Of a stretch of 64,000 nt of DNA, positions 1 through 11,341 are shown one piece after another. Below the pieces are notes generated by a model. That model did not search any database. It was given only the letters and a program-made list of their open reading frames with translations, and had not been told where the DNA came from. The first letter of the stretch is position 1; every line of letters starts with the position of its first letter. The DNA lies in assembly GCA_932294295.1 (NCBI GenBank), contig OW028574.1, positions 26,668,145-26,732,144 of the forward strand, read 5' to 3'. The position numbers and the translations under genes were made by a program. Source of the DNA: Alitta virens (Eukaryota; Annelida; Polychaeta; Phyllodocida; Nereididae).

Positions 1-112
1 TTGACAGCTTAATGTTGACAGCTTAATGTTGACAGCTTAATGTTGACAGCTTATTGTTGACAGCTTATTGTTGACAGCTTAATGTTGACAGCTTAATGTT
101 GACAGCTTAATG
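1..112 (+). repeat. A-monomer run (8 x 14 bp) leading into the first B block
   Basis: Exactly eight 14-bp A monomers. The fourth and fifth end in cttattg instead of cttaatg; this adjacent pair, followed by two or three ordinary A monomers, is the standard lead-in to a B-alpha block throughout the window. The window therefore starts inside an array, not at its edge. Confidence 0.95.
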
Positions 113-144
113 TTGTTAACTGTTAATGTTGTTAACTGTTAATG

Positions 145-160
145 TTGTTAACAGTTAATG
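145..160 (+). repeat. B monomer variant TTGTTAACAGTTAATG
   Basis: The T between the two TTAAC/GTTAA arms is A here. The core occurs at 147, 2229, 4868, 41922, 43988 and 62833; the first five are all monomer 3 of a 10-monomer alpha block, the sixth is the last monomer of a 12-monomer block. The form differs by two bases from the D-domain monomer TTGTTGACAGTTAATT and may be a relic of the step from A17 to B. Confidence 0.9.
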
Positions 161-272
161 TTGTTAACTGTTAATGTTGTTAACTGTTAATATTGTAAAC
201 TGTTAATGTTGTTAACTGTTAATGTTGTTAACTGTTAATGTTGTTAACTGTTAATGTTGTTAACTGTTAATG

Positions 273-399
273 TTGCCAGCTTAATGTTGTTGCCAGCTTA
301 ATGTTGTTGACAGCTCAATGTTGACAGTTTAATGTTGTTGACAGCTTAATGTTGTTGATAGCTTAATGTTGCTGATAGCTTAATGTTGACAGCTTAATG
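273..399 (+). repeat. Alpha-beta spacer of the type I HOR (127 bp, invariant length)
   Basis: Eight monomers of 14, 17, 17, 14, 17, 17, 17 and 14 bp: TTGCCAGC, TTGTTGCCAGC, TTGTTGACAGCTC, TTGACAG, TTGTTGACAGC, two gatagc-type and one A. Start-to-start distances and alpha-block lengths show the same 127 bp at all 13 alpha-beta pairs in the window (starts 113, 2195, 4834, 6683, 41888, 43954, 45689, 49730, 51495, 53355, 55135, 61670 and 62655). This copy has small differences (cagttt, ttgctgatag) but the same length. Confidence 0.93.
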
Positions 400-1207
400 T
401 TGTTAACTGTTAATGTTGTTAACTGTTAATGTTGTTAACTGTTAATATTGTAAACTGTTAATGTTGTTAACTGTTAATGTTGTTAACTGTTAATGTTGTT
501 AACTGTTAATGTTGTTAACTGTTAATGTTGCCAGCTTAATGTTGTTACCAGCTTAATGTTGTTGACAGCTTAATGTTGACATCCTAATGTTGTTGACGGT
601 TAATTTTGACAACTTAATTTTCACAACTTAATGTTGACAGCTTAATGTTGACAGCTTAATGTTGTTGACAGCTTAATGTTGTTGATAGCTTAATGTTGTT
701 GATAGCTTAATGTTGACAGCTTAATGTTGACAGCTTAATGTTGACAGCTTAATGTTGTTGACAGCTTAATGTTGACAGCTTAATGTTGACAGCTTAATGT
801 TGACAGCTTAATGTTGACAGCTTATTGTTGACAGCTTAATGTTGACAGCTTAATGTTGACAGCTTAATGTTGACAGCCTAATGTTGACAGCCTAAGGTTG
901 ACAGCTTAATGTTGACAGCTTAATGTTGACAGCTTAATGTTGACAACTTATTGTTGACAGCTTAATGTTGACAGCTTAATGTTGACAGCCTAATGTTGAC
1001 AGGCTAATGTTGACAGCTTAATGTTGACAGCTTAATGTTGACAGCTTATTGTTGACAGCTTATTGTTGACAGCTTAATGTTGACAGCTTAGTGTTGACAG
1101 CCTAATGTTGACAGCCTAATGTTGACAGCTTAATGTTGACAGCTTAATGTTGACAGCTTAATGTTGACAGCTTAATGTTGACAGCCTATTGTTGACAGCT
1201 TAATGTT

Positions 1208-1222
1208 GTTGAAAGCTTAATG
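1208..1222 (+). repeat. gaaagc monomer marking gamma blocks (only source of AAGCTT)
   Basis: A TTGTTGAAAGC-type 17-bp monomer stands just upstream of nearly every gamma or 9-monomer B block. It makes AAGCTT, which I find only in this monomer, at 1213, 3423, 3858, 6062, 7767, 10951, 11290, 14032, 14371, 18868, 19207, 26780, 27105, 33574, 40693, 41291, 42988, 45054, 46761, 47528, 48332, 49113, 50862, 52627, 54503, 56181, 59469, 60273 and 61039 (29 sites). Type II 17- to 19-monomer blocks have gagagc instead. Confidence 0.88.
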
Positions 1223-1492
1223 TTGACAGCTTAATGTTGTTAACTGTTAATGTTGTTAACTGTTAATGTTGTTATCTGTTAATGTTGTTAACTGTTAATG
1301 TTGTAAACTGTTAATGTTGTAAACTGTTAATGTTGTTAACTGTTAATGTTGTTAACTGTTAATGTTGTTAACTGTTAATGTTGTTAACTGTTAATGTTGT
1401 TAACTGTTAATGTTGTAAACTGTTAATGTTGTTAACTGTTAATGTTGTTAACTGTTAATGCTGTTAACTGTTAATGCTGTTAACTGTTAATG

Positions 1493-1678
1493 TTGCCAGC
1501 TTAATGTTGTTGCCAGCTTAATGTTGTTTGACAGCTTAATGTTGACAGCCTAATGTTGTTGACGGTTAATTTTGACAACTTAATTTTCACAACTTAATGT
1601 TGACAGCTCAATGTTGACAGCTTAATGTTGTTGACAGCTTAATGTTGTTGATAGCTTAATGTTGTTGATAGCTTAATG
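1493..1678 (+). repeat. C cassette, reference copy (gacgg cassette, 186 bp)
   Basis: Order of monomers: TTGCCAGC-type (1493-1506), TTGTTGCCAGC-type (1507-1523), an 18-bp ttgtttgacag form (1524-1541), gcctaatg A (1542-1555), TTGTTGACGGTTAATT (1556-1571), TTGACAACTTAATT (1572-1585), TTCACAACTTAATG (1586-1599), ctcaatg A, plain A, A17 and two gatagc A17 monomers ending at 1678. I count 61 cassettes of this kind (gacgg followed by gacaac). Almost all follow a B block. Variants: cat+cctaatg with ttaccagc after beta blocks (e.g. 580, 2678, 5317, 7182, 42355), gcctgc in type II, and ttttgacaac instead of ttttcacaac. The gacgg monomer supplies most CpG dinucleotides in the window. Confidence 0.92.
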
Positions 1679-2194
1679 TTGACAGCTTAATGTTGACAGC
1701 TTAATGTTGTTGACAGCTTAATGTTGACAGCTTAATGTTGACAGCTTAATGTTGACAGCTTAATGTTGACAGCTTAATGTTGACAGCTAAATGTTGACAG
1801 CTTAATGTTGTTGCCAGCTTAATGTTGTTGCCAGCTTAATGTTGTTGACAGCTTAATGTTGACAGCCTAATGTTGTTGACGGTTAATTTTGACAACTTAA
1901 TTTTCACAACTTAATGTTGACAGCTCAATGTTGACAGCTTAATGTTGTTGACAGCTTAATGTTGTTGATAGCTTAATGTTGTTGATAGCTTAATGTTGAC
2001 AGCTTAATGTTGACAGCTTAATGTTGTTGACAGCTTAATGTTGACAGCTTAATGTTGACAGCTTAATGTTGACAGCTTAATGTTGACAGCTTAATGTTGA
2101 CAGCTTAATGTTGACAGCTTAATGTTGACAGCTTATTGTTGACAGCTTATTGTTGACAGCTTAATGTTGACAGCTTAATGTTGACAGCTTAATG

Positions 2195-4833
2195 TTGTTA
2201 ACTGTTAATGTTGTTAACTGTTAATGTTGTTAACAGTTAATGTTGTTAACTGTTAATGTTGTTAACTGTTAATATTGTAAACTGTTAATGTTGTTAACTG
2301 TTAATGTTGTTAACTGTTAATGTTGTTAACTGTTAATGTTGTTAACTGTTAATGTTGCCAGCTTAATGTTGTTGCCAGCTTAATGTTGTTGACAGCTCAA
2401 TGTTGACAGCTTAATGTTGTTGACAGCTTAATGTTGTTGATAGCTTAATGTTGTTGATAGCTTAATGTTGACAGCTTAATGTTGTTAACTGTTAATGTTG
2501 TTAACTGTTAATGTTGTTAACTGTTAATATTGTAAACTGTTAATGTTGTTAACTGTTAATGTTGTTAACTGTTAATGTTGTTAACTGTTAATGTTGTTAA
2601 CTGTTAATGTTGTTAACTGTTAATGTTGCCAGCTTAATGTTGTTACCAGCTTAATGTTGTTGACAGCTTAATGTTGACATCCTAATGTTGTTGACGGTTA
2701 ATTTTGACAACTTAATTTTCACAACTTAATGTTGACAGCTTAATGTTGTTGACAGCTTAATGTTGTTGATAGCTTAATGTTGTTGATAGCTTAATGTTGA
2801 CAGCTTAATGTTGACAGCTTAATGTTGACAGCTTAATGTTGTTGACAGCTTAATGTTGACAGCTTAATGTTGACAGCTTAATGTTGACAGCTTAATGTTG
2901 ACAGCTTATTGTTGACAGCTTAATGTTGACAGCTTAATGTTGACAGCTTAATGTTGACAGCCTAATGTTGACAGCCTAAGGTTGACAGCTTAATGTTGAC
3001 AGCTTAATGTTGACAGCTTAATGTTGACAACTTATTGTTGACAGCTTAATGTTGACAGCTTAATGTTGACAGCCTAATGTTGACAGGCTAATGTTGACAG
3101 CTTAATGTTGACAGCTTAATGTTGACAGCTTATTGTTGACAGCTTATTGTTGACAGCTTAATGTTGACAGCTTAGTGTTGACAGCCTAATGTTGACAGCC
3201 TAATGTTGACAGCTTAATGTTGACAGCTTAATGTTGACAACTTATTGTTGACAGCTTAATGTTGACAGCTTAATGTTGACAGCCTAATGTTGACAGGCTA
3301 ATGTTGACAGCTTAATGTTGACAGCTTAATGTTGACAGCTTATTGTTGACAGCTTATTGTTGACAGCTTAATGTTGACAGCTTAATGTTGACAGCCTATT
3401 GTTGACAGCTTAATGTTGTTGAAAGCTTAATGTTGACAGCTTAATGTTGTTAACTGTTAATGTTGTTAACTGTTAATGTTGTTAACTGTTAATGTTGTTA
3501 ACTGTTAATGTTGTAAACTGTTAATGTTGTTAACTGTTAATGTTGTTAACTGTTAATGTTGTTAACTGTTAATGTTGTTACCTGTTAATGTTGTTAACTG
3601 TTAATGTTGTAAACTGTTAATGTTGACAGCTTAATGTTGACAGCCTAATGTTGACAGGCTAATGTTGACAGCTTAATGTTGACAGCTTAATGTTGACAGC
3701 TTATTGTTGACAGCTTATTGTTGACAGCTTAATGTTGACAGCTTAGTGTTGACAGCCTAATGTTGACAGCCTAATGTTGACAGCTTAATGTTGACAGCTT
3801 AATGTTGACAGCTTAATGTTGACAGCTTAATGTTGACAGCCTATTGTTGACAGCTTAATGTTGTTGAAAGCTTAATGTTGACAGCTTAATGTTGTTAACT
3901 GTTAATGTTGTTAACTGTTAATGTTGTTAACTGTTAATGTTGTTAACTGTTAATGTTGTAAACTGTTAATGTTGTTAACTGTTAATGTTGTTAACTGTTA
4001 ATGTTGTTAACTGTTAATGTTGTTAACTGTCAATGTTGTTAACTGTTAATGTTGTAAACTGTTAATGTTGTTAACTGTTAATGTTGTTAACTGTTAATGC
4101 TGTTAACTGTTAATGCTGTTAACTGTTAATGTTGCCAGCTTAATGTTGTTGCCAGCTTAATGTTGTTTGACAGCTTAATGTTGACAGCCTAATGTTGTTG
4201 ACGGTTAATTTTGACAACTTAATTTTCACAACTTAATGTTGACAGCTCAATGTTGACAGCTTAATGTTGTTGACAGCTTAATGTTGTTGATAGCTTAATG
4301 TTGTTGATAGCTTAATGTTGACAGCTTAATGTTGACAGCTTAATGTTGTTGACAGCTTAATGTTGACAGCTTAATGTTGACAGCTTAATGTTGACAGCTT
4401 AATGTTGACAGCTTAATGTTGACAGCTTAATGTTGACAGCTTAATGTTGTTGCCAGCTTAATGTTGTTGCCAGCTTAATGTTGTTGACAGCTTAATGTTG
4501 ACAGCCTAATGTTGTTGACGGTTAATTTTGACAACTTAATTTTCACAACTTAATGTTGACAGCTCAATGTTGACAGCTTAATGTTGTTGACAGCTTAATG
4601 TTGTTGATAGCTTAATGTTGTTGATAGCTTAATGTTGACAGCTTAATGTTGACAGCTTAATGTTGTTGACAGCTTAATGTTGACAGCTTAATGTTGACAG
4701 CTTAATGTTGACAGCTTAATGTTGACAGCTTAATGTTGACAGCTTAATGTTGACAGCTTAATGTTGACAGCTTATTGTTGACAGCTTATTGTTGACAGCT
4801 TAATGTTGACAGCTTAATGTTGACAGCTTAATG
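2195..4833 (+). repeat. Type I higher-order repeat, copy 2 (2,639 bp, extra truncated gamma block)
   Basis: B-alpha 2195-2354 (10), spacer, B-beta 2482-2625 (9), C cassette (gacgg 2693), A run, gaaagc, B block 3447-3622 (11), a second A run with gaaagc, B-gamma 3892-4131 (15), two C cassettes (4200 and 4517, again 317 bp apart). The 3447-3622 block starts like a gamma block but stops after 11 monomers and joins an A run with no gccagc/C cassette, so it is a truncated gamma with a recombination junction. Landmarks from 1493 to 3622 recur 2,639 bp downstream (1561 to 4200, 1878 to 4517, 2195 to 4834, 2678 to 5317, 3447 to 6086), so this unit arose by a tandem duplication of that length. Confidence 0.92.
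3603..3650 (+). other. Recombination junction: B block fused directly to an A run
   Basis: The B block 3447-3622 is followed at 3623 by plain A, then gcctaatg and ggctaatg monomers, which elsewhere belong in the middle of the A run after a beta cassette. The ordinary exit from a gamma block (TTGCCAGC then TTGTTGCCAGC) is missing. This is the signature of an unequal exchange inside a gamma block. The block also has a unique gttacctg monomer near 3,588. Confidence 0.85.
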
Positions 4834-6682
4834 TTGTTAACTGTTAATGTTGTTAACTGTTAATGTTGTTAACAGTTAATGTTGTTAACTGTTAATGTTG
4901 TTAACTGTTAATATTGTAAACTGTTAATGTTGTTAACTGTTAATGTTGTTAACTGTTAATGTTGTTAACTGTTAATGTTGTTAACTGTTAATGTTGCCAG
5001 CTTAATGTTGTTGCCAGCTTAATGTTGTTGACAGCTCAATGTTGACAGCTTAATGTTGTTGACAGCTTAATGTTGTTGATAGCTTAATGTTGTTGATAGC
5101 TTAATGTTGACAGCTTAATGTTGTTAACTGTTAATGTTGTTAACTGTTAATGTTGTTAACTGTTAATATTGTAAACTGTTAATGTTGTTAACTGTTAATG
5201 TTGTTAACTGTTAATGTTGTTAACTGTTAATGTTGTTAACTGTTAATGTTGTTAACTGTTAATGTTGCCAGCTTAATGTTGTTACCAGCTTAATGTTGTT
5301 GACAGCTTAATGTTGACATCCTAATGTTGTTGACGGTTAATTTTGACAACTTAATTTTCACAACTTAATGTTGACAGCTTAATGTTGTTGACAGCTTAAT
5401 GTTGTTGATAGCTTAATGTTGTTGATAGCTTAATGTTGACAGCTTAATGTTGACAGCTTAATGTTGACAGCTTAATGTTGTTGACAGCTTAATGTTGACA
5501 GCTTAATGTTGACAGCTTAATGTTGACAGCTTAATGTTGACAGCTTATTGTTGACAGCTTAATGTTGACAGCTTAATGTTGACAGCTTAATGTTGACAGC
5601 CTAATGTTGACAGCCTAAGGTTGACAGCTTAATGTTGACAGCTTAATGTTGACAGCTTAATGTTGACAACTTATTGTTGACAGCTTAATGTTGACAGCTT
5701 AATGTTGACAGCCTAATGTTGACAGGCTAATGTTGACAGCTTAATGTTGACAGCTTAATGTTGACAGCTTATTGTTGACAGCTTATTGTTGACAGCTTAA
5801 TGTTGACAGCTTAGTGTTGACAGCCTAATGTTGACAGCCTAATGTTGACAGCTTAATGTTGACAGCTTAATGTTGACAACTTATTGTTGACAGCTTAATG
5901 TTGACAGCTTAATGTTGACAGCCTAATGTTGACAGGCTAATGTTGACAGCTTAATGTTGACAGCTTAATGTTGACAGCTTATTGTTGACAGCTTATTGTT
6001 GACAGCTTAATGTTGACAGCTTAATGTTGACAGCCTATTGTTGACAGCTTAATGTTGTTGAAAGCTTAATGTTGACAGCTTAATGTTGTTAACTGTTAAT
6101 GTTGTTAACTGTTAATGTTGTTAACTGTTAATGTTGTTAACTGTTAATGTTGTAAACTGTTAATGTTGTTAACTGTTAATGTTGTTAACTGTTAATGTTG
6201 TTAACTGTTAATGTTGTTAACTGTTAATGTTGTTAACTGTTAATGTTGTAAACTGTTAATGTTGTTAACTGTTAATGTTGTTAACTGTTAATGCTGTTAA
6301 CTGTTAATGCTGTTAACTGTTAATGTTGCCAGCTTAATGTTGTTGCCAGCTTAATGTTGTTTGACAGCTTAATGTTGACAGCCTAATGTTGTTGACGGTT
6401 AATTTTGACAACTTAATTTTCACAACTTAATGTTGACAGCTCAATGTTGACAGCTTAATGTTGTTGACAGCTTAATGTTGTTGATAGCTTAATGTTGTTG
6501 ATAGCTTAATGTTGACAGCTTAATGTTGACAGCTTAATGTTGTTGACAGCTTAATGTTGACAGCTTAATGTTGACAGCTTAATGTTGACAGCTTAATGTT
6601 GACAGCTTAATGTTGACAGCTTAATGTTGACAGCTTATTGTTGACAGCTTATTGTTGACAGCTTAATGTTGACAGCTTAATG
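4834..6682 (+). repeat. Type I higher-order repeat, copy 3 (1,849 bp, canonical)
   Basis: B-alpha 4834-4993 (10), 127-bp spacer, B-beta 5121-5264 (9), C cassette with the cat variant (gacgg 5332), A run carrying gcctaagg, acaacttattg, ggctaatg, the cttattg pair and cctattg in fixed order, gaaagc at about 6,060, B-gamma 6086-6325 (15), C cassette (6394), A run. It matches the canonical type I plan without the doubled cassette of copies 1 and 2. Alpha monomer 3 again carries TTAACAG (4868). Confidence 0.93.
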
Positions 6683-8176
6683 TTGTTAACTGTTAATGTT
6701 GTTAACTGTTAATGTTGTTAACTGTTAATGTTGTTAACTGTTAATGTTGTTAACTGTTAATGTTGTAAACTGTTAATGTTGTTAACTGTTAATGTTGTTA
6801 ACTGTTAATGTTGTTAACTGTTAATGTTGTTAACTGTTAATGTTGTTAACTGTTAATGTTGTTAACTGTTAATGTTGCCAGCTTAATGTTGTTGCCAGCT
6901 TAATGTTGTTGACAGCTCAATGTTGACAGCTTAATGTTGTTGACAGCTTAATGTTGTTGATAGCTTAATGTTGTTGATAGCTTAATGTTGACAGCTTAAT
7001 GTTGTTAACTGTTAATGTTGTTAACTGTTAATGTTGTTAACTGTTAATATTGTAAACTGTTAATGTTGTTAACTGTTAATGTTGTTAACTGTTAATGTTG
7101 TTAACTGTTAATGTTGTTAACTGTTAATGTTGCCAGCTTAATGTTGTTACCAGCTTAATGTTGTTGACAGCTTAATGTTGACATCCTAATGTTGTTGACG
7201 GTTAATTTTGACAACTTAATTTTCACAACTTAATGTTGACAGCTTAATGTTGACAGCTTAATGTTGACAGCTTAATGTTGTTGACAGCTTAATGTTGACA
7301 GCTTAATGTTGACAGCTTAATGTTGACAGCTTAATGTTGACAGCTTATTGTTGACAGCTTAATGTTGACAGCTTAATGTTGACAGCTTAATGTTGACAGC
7401 CTAATGTTGACAGCCTAAGGTTGACAGCTTAATGTTGACAGCTTAATGTTGACAGCTTAATGTTGACAACTTATTGTTGACAGCTTAATGTTGACAGCTT
7501 AATGTTGACAGCCTAATGTTGACAGGCTAATGTTGACAGCTTAATGTTGACAGCTTAATGTTGACAGCTTATTGTTGACAGCTTATTGTTGACAGCTTAA
7601 TGTTGACAGCTTAGTGTTGACAGCCTAATGTTGACAGCCTAATGTTGACAGCTTAATGTTGACAGCTTAATGTTGACAGCTTAATGTTGACAGCTTAATG
7701 TTGACAGCTTAATGTTGACAGCCTATTGTTGACAGCTTAATGTTGTTGACAGCTTAATGTTGTTGAAAGCTTAATGTTGACAGCTTAATGTTGTTAACTG
7801 TTAATGTTGTTAACTGTTAATGTTGTTAACTGTTAATGTTGTTAACTGTTAATGTTGTAAACTGTTAATGTTGTTAACTGTTAATGTTGTTAACTGTTAA
7901 TGTTGTTAACTGTTAATGTTGTTAACTGTTAATGTTGTTAACTGTTAATGTTGTTAACTGTTAATGTTGTTAACTGTTAATGTTGTTAACTGTTAATGCT
8001 GTTAACTGTTAATGCTGTTAACTGTTAATGTTGCCAGCTTAATGTTGTTGCCAGCTTAATGTTGTTGACAGCTTAATGTTGACAGCTTAATGTTGACAGC
8101 TTAATGTTGACAGCTTATTGTTGACAGCTTATTGTTGACAGCTTAATGTTGACAGCTTAATGTTGACAGCTTAATG
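6683..8176 (+). repeat. Type I higher-order repeat, copy 4 (1,494 bp, truncated final cassette)
   Basis: B-alpha 6683-6874 (12), spacer, B-beta 7002-7129 (8), C cassette (7197), A run, an extra A17 monomer just before gaaagc (about 7,745; also at about 46,740), B-gamma 7791-8030 (15). After gamma come TTGCCAGC, TTGTTGCCAGC and an A17, then plain A monomers and the cttattg pair: the gacgg part of the C cassette is absent. The A run after the beta cassette also lacks the gatagc pair. Both are losses relative to copy 3. Confidence 0.9.
8031..8176 (+). other. Truncated C cassette at the type I to type II transition
   Basis: The gamma block ending at 8030 is followed by the first three cassette monomers and then by A monomers with the cttattg pair, skipping gcctaatg, gacgg, gacaac, cacaac and both gatagc monomers. 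The next B block (8177) is of a type II kind with a ttgctaact monomer. The junction therefore sits where type I sequence gives way to type II. Confidence 0.82.
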
Positions 8177-8586
8177 TTGTTAACTGTTAATGTTGTTAAC
8201 TGTTAATGTTGTTAACTGTTAATGTTGTTAACTGTTAATGTTGTTAACTGTTAATGTTGTTAACTGTTAATGTTGCTAACTGTTAATGTTGTAAACTGTT
8301 AATGTTGTTAACTGTTAATGTTGTTAACTGTTAATGTTGTTAACTGTTAATGTTGTTAACTGTTAATGTTGCCAGCTTAATGTTGTTACCAGCTTAATGT
8401 TGTTGACAGCTTAATGTTGACATCCTAATGTTGTTGACGGTTAATTTTGACAACTTAATTTTCACAACTTAATGTTGACAGCTTAATGTTGACAGCTTAA
8501 TGTTGACAGCTTAATGTTGACAGCTTATTGTTGACAGCTTATTGTTGACAGCTTAATGTTGACAGCTTAATGTTGACAGCTTAATG
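8177..8586 (+). repeat. Transitional repeat of 410 bp (B block of 12 plus cat-type cassette)
   Basis: B block 8177-8368 (12 monomers, with ttgctaactg followed by ttgtaaactg, as in type II 11-monomer blocks) is followed by a type I beta-style cassette (ttaccagc, cat variant 8421, gacgg 8436) and then by an alpha-style A run with the cttattg pair. The next B block at 8587 is a near copy with one more monomer. This is a chimera of type I and type II parts. Confidence 0.85.
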
Positions 8587-9606
8587 TTGTTAACTGTTAA
8601 TGTTGTTAACTGTTAATGTTGTTAACTGTTAATGTTGTTAACTGTTAATGTTGTTAACTGTTAATGTTGTTAACTGTTAATGTTGTTAACTGTTAATGTT
8701 GCTAACTGTTAATGTTGTAAACTGTTAATGTTGTTAACTGTTAATGTTGTTAACTGTTAATGTTGTTAACTGTTAATGTTGTTAACTGTTAATGTTGCCA
8801 GCTTAATGTTGTTGCCAGCTTAATGTTGTTGACAGCTTAATGTTGACAGCCTAATGTTGTTGACGGTTAATTTTGACAACTTAATTTTCACAACTTAATG
8901 TTGACAGCTCAATGTTGACAGCTTAATGTTGTTGACAGCTTAATGTTGTTGATAGCTTAATGTTGTTGATAGCTTAATGTTGACAGCTTAATGTTGACAG
9001 CTTAATGTTGTTGACAGCTTAATGTTGACAGCTTAATGTTGACAGCTTAATGTTGACAGCTTAATGTTGACAGCTTAATGTTGACAGCTTAATGTTGACA
9101 GCTTATTGTTGACAGCTTATTGTTGACAGCTTAATGTTGACAGCTTAATGTTGACAGCCTAATGTTGACAGCCTAAAGTTGACAGCTTAATGTTGACAGG
9201 CTAATGTTGACAGCTTAATGTTGACAGCTTAATGTTGACAGCTTTATGTTGACAGCTTAATGTTGACAGCCTAATGTTGACAGCTTAATGTTGACAGCTT
9301 AATGTTGACAGCTTAATGTTGTTACCTGTTAATGTTGTTAACTGTTAATGTTGTAAACTGTTAATGTTGCCAGCTTATTGTTGTTGACAGCTTAATGTTG
9401 TTGATAGCTTAATGTTGACAGCTTAATGTTGACAGCTTAATGTTGTTGACAGCCTAATTTTGTTGACAGCTTAATGTTGACAGCTTAATGTTGACAGCTT
9501 AATGTTGACAGCTTAATGTTGACAGCTTAATGTTGACAGCTTAATGTTGACAGCTTAATGTTGACAGCTTAATGTTGTTAACTGTTAATGTTGTAAACTG
9601 CTAATG
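8587..9606 (+). repeat. Type II super-HOR tail (B blocks of 13, 3 and 2 monomers)
   Basis: B 8587-8794 (13), C cassette (8862), A run with the type II marker gcctaaag and ggctaatg, B 9319-9366 (3, beginning with a gttacctg monomer), gccagcttattg, A run, B 9575-9606 (2, ending gtaaactgctaatg). The same order recurs at 23.5-24.7, 31.4-32.3, 38.4-39.3 and 57.6-58.2 kb, always just before a B-free D domain, so this is the end of a super-HOR whose beginning has been replaced by type I sequence. Confidence 0.88.
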
Positions 9607-11341
9607 TTGCCAGCTTATTGTTGTTGACAGCTTAATGTTGTTGATAGCTTAATGTTGACAGCTTAATGTTGTTGACAGCTTAATTTTGTTGACAGCTTAA
9701 TGTTGACAGCTTAATGTTGACAGCTTAATGTTGACAGCTTAATGTTGACAGCTTAATGTTGACAGCTTAATGTTGACAGCTTAATGTTGACAGCCTAATG
9801 TTGACAGCTAAATGTTGACAGCTAAATGTTGACAGCTTAATGTTGACAGCTTAATGTTGACAGCTTAGTGTTGACAGCTTTATGTTGACAGCTTAATGTT
9901 GACAGCTTAATGTTGACAGCTTAATGTTGACAGCCTAAAGTTGACAGCCTAATGTTGACAGCTTAATGTTGTTGACGGTTAATTTTGACAGCTTAATGTT
10001 GTTGACAGCTTAATGTTGTTGCCAGCTTAATGTTGTTGACAGCTTAATGTTGACAGCCTAATATTGTTGACAGTTACTTTTGACAGCTTAATGTTGTTGA
10101 CAGCTTAATGTTGTTGACAGCTTAATGTTGACAGCTTAATGTTGACAGCTTAATGTTGACAGCTTAATGTTGACAGCTTGATGTTGACAGCCTAAAGTTG
10201 ACAGCCTAATGTTGACAGCTTAATGTTGTTGACGGTTAATTTTGACAGCTTAATGTTGTTGACAGCTTAATGTTGTTGCCAGCTTAATGTTGTTGACAGC
10301 TTAATGTTGACAGCCTAATATTGTTGACAGTTAATTTTGACAGCTTAATGTTGTTGACAGCTTAATGTTGTTGACAGCTTAATGTTGTTGACAGCTTAAT
10401 GTTGTTGACAGCTTAATGTTGTTGACAGCTTAATGTTGACAGCTTAATGTTGACAGCTTAATGTTGACAGCTTAATGTTGACAGCTTAATGTTGACAGCT
10501 TAATGTTGACAGCTTAATGTTGACAGCTTAATGTTGACAGCTTAATGGTGACAGCTTAATGTTGTTGATAGCTTAATGTTGTTGATAGCTTAATGTTGAC
10601 AGCATAATGTTGTTGACAGCTTAATGTTGTTGATAGCTTAATGTTGTTGATAGCTTAATGTTGACAGCTTAATGTTGACAGCTTAATGTTGTTGACAGCT
10701 TAATGTTGACAGCTTAATGTTGACAGCTTAATGTTGACAGCTTAATGTTGACAGCTTAATGTTGACAGCTTAATGTTGACAGCTTATTGTTGACAGCTTA
10801 ATGTTGACAGCTTAGTGTTGACAGCCTAATGCTGACAGCCTAATGTTGACAGCTTAATGTTGACAGCTTAATGTTGACAGCCTAATGTTGACAGCTTAAT
10901 GCTGACAGCTTAATGTTGACAGCCTATTGTTGACAGCTTAATGTTGTTGAAAGCTTAATGTTGACAGCTTAATGTTGACAGCTTAATGTTGACAGCTTAA
11001 TGTTGACAACTTATTGTTGACAGCTTAATGTTGACAGCTTAATGTTGACAGCCTAATGTTGACAGGCTAATGTTGACAGCTTAATGTTGACAGCTTAATG
11101 TTGACAGCTTATTGTTGACAGCTTATTGTTGACAGCTTAATGTTGACAGCTTAGTGTTGACAGCCTAATGTTGACAGCCTAATGTTGACAGCTTAATGTT
11201 GACAGCTTAATGTTGACAGCTTAATGTTGACAGCTTAATGTTGACAGCTTAATGTTGACAGCCTATTGTTGACAGCTTAATGTTGTTGAAAGCTTAATGT
11301 TGACAGCTTAATGTTGACAGCTAAATGTTGACAGCTTAATG
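9607..11341 (+). repeat. D domain 1 (B-free, 1.7 kb)
   Basis: No B monomer occurs here. It starts gccagcttattg, A17, gatagc, then cttaatttt-linked A17 and A runs with gctaaatg and ctttatg variants. It contains two gacgg monomers 257 bp apart (9974, 10231) followed by plain gacagc rather than gacaac, and the 16-bp monomers TTGTTGACAGTTACTT (about 10,068) and TTGTTGACAGTTAATT (10,321-10,336), both preceded by gcctaata. Then come a run of A17, a ggtgacag step (about 10,546), gatagc pairs and a gcataatg monomer. From about 10,640 an A run with gaaagc monomers at 10,949 and 11,288 leads to the next super-HOR. Confidence 0.88.

Larger units (their letters stand above)
113..2194 (+). repeat. Type I higher-order repeat, copy 1 (2,082 bp, doubled C cassette)
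   Basis: Order: B-alpha 113-272 (10 monomers), 127-bp spacer 273-399, B-beta 400-527 (8), C cassette (gacgg at 595), a long A run, a gaaagc monomer near 1,210, B-gamma 1237-1492 (16, the last two beginning CTGTTAAC), then two C cassettes 317 bp apart (gacgg at 1561 and 1878), and an A run ending in the cttattg pair. The second C cassette follows an A run directly (gccagc monomer at about 1,809) with no B block before it, a derived arrangement also seen at 4,517 and 43,623. The A run holds the type I marker gcctaagg near 890. The third alpha monomer (145-160) has TTAACAG instead of TTAACTG. Confidence 0.92.

Noticed and set aside
9607..11341. D domain as a degenerate transposable element
   Set aside because: It resolves completely into the same monomer family, without terminal repeats, target duplications or coding remnants.
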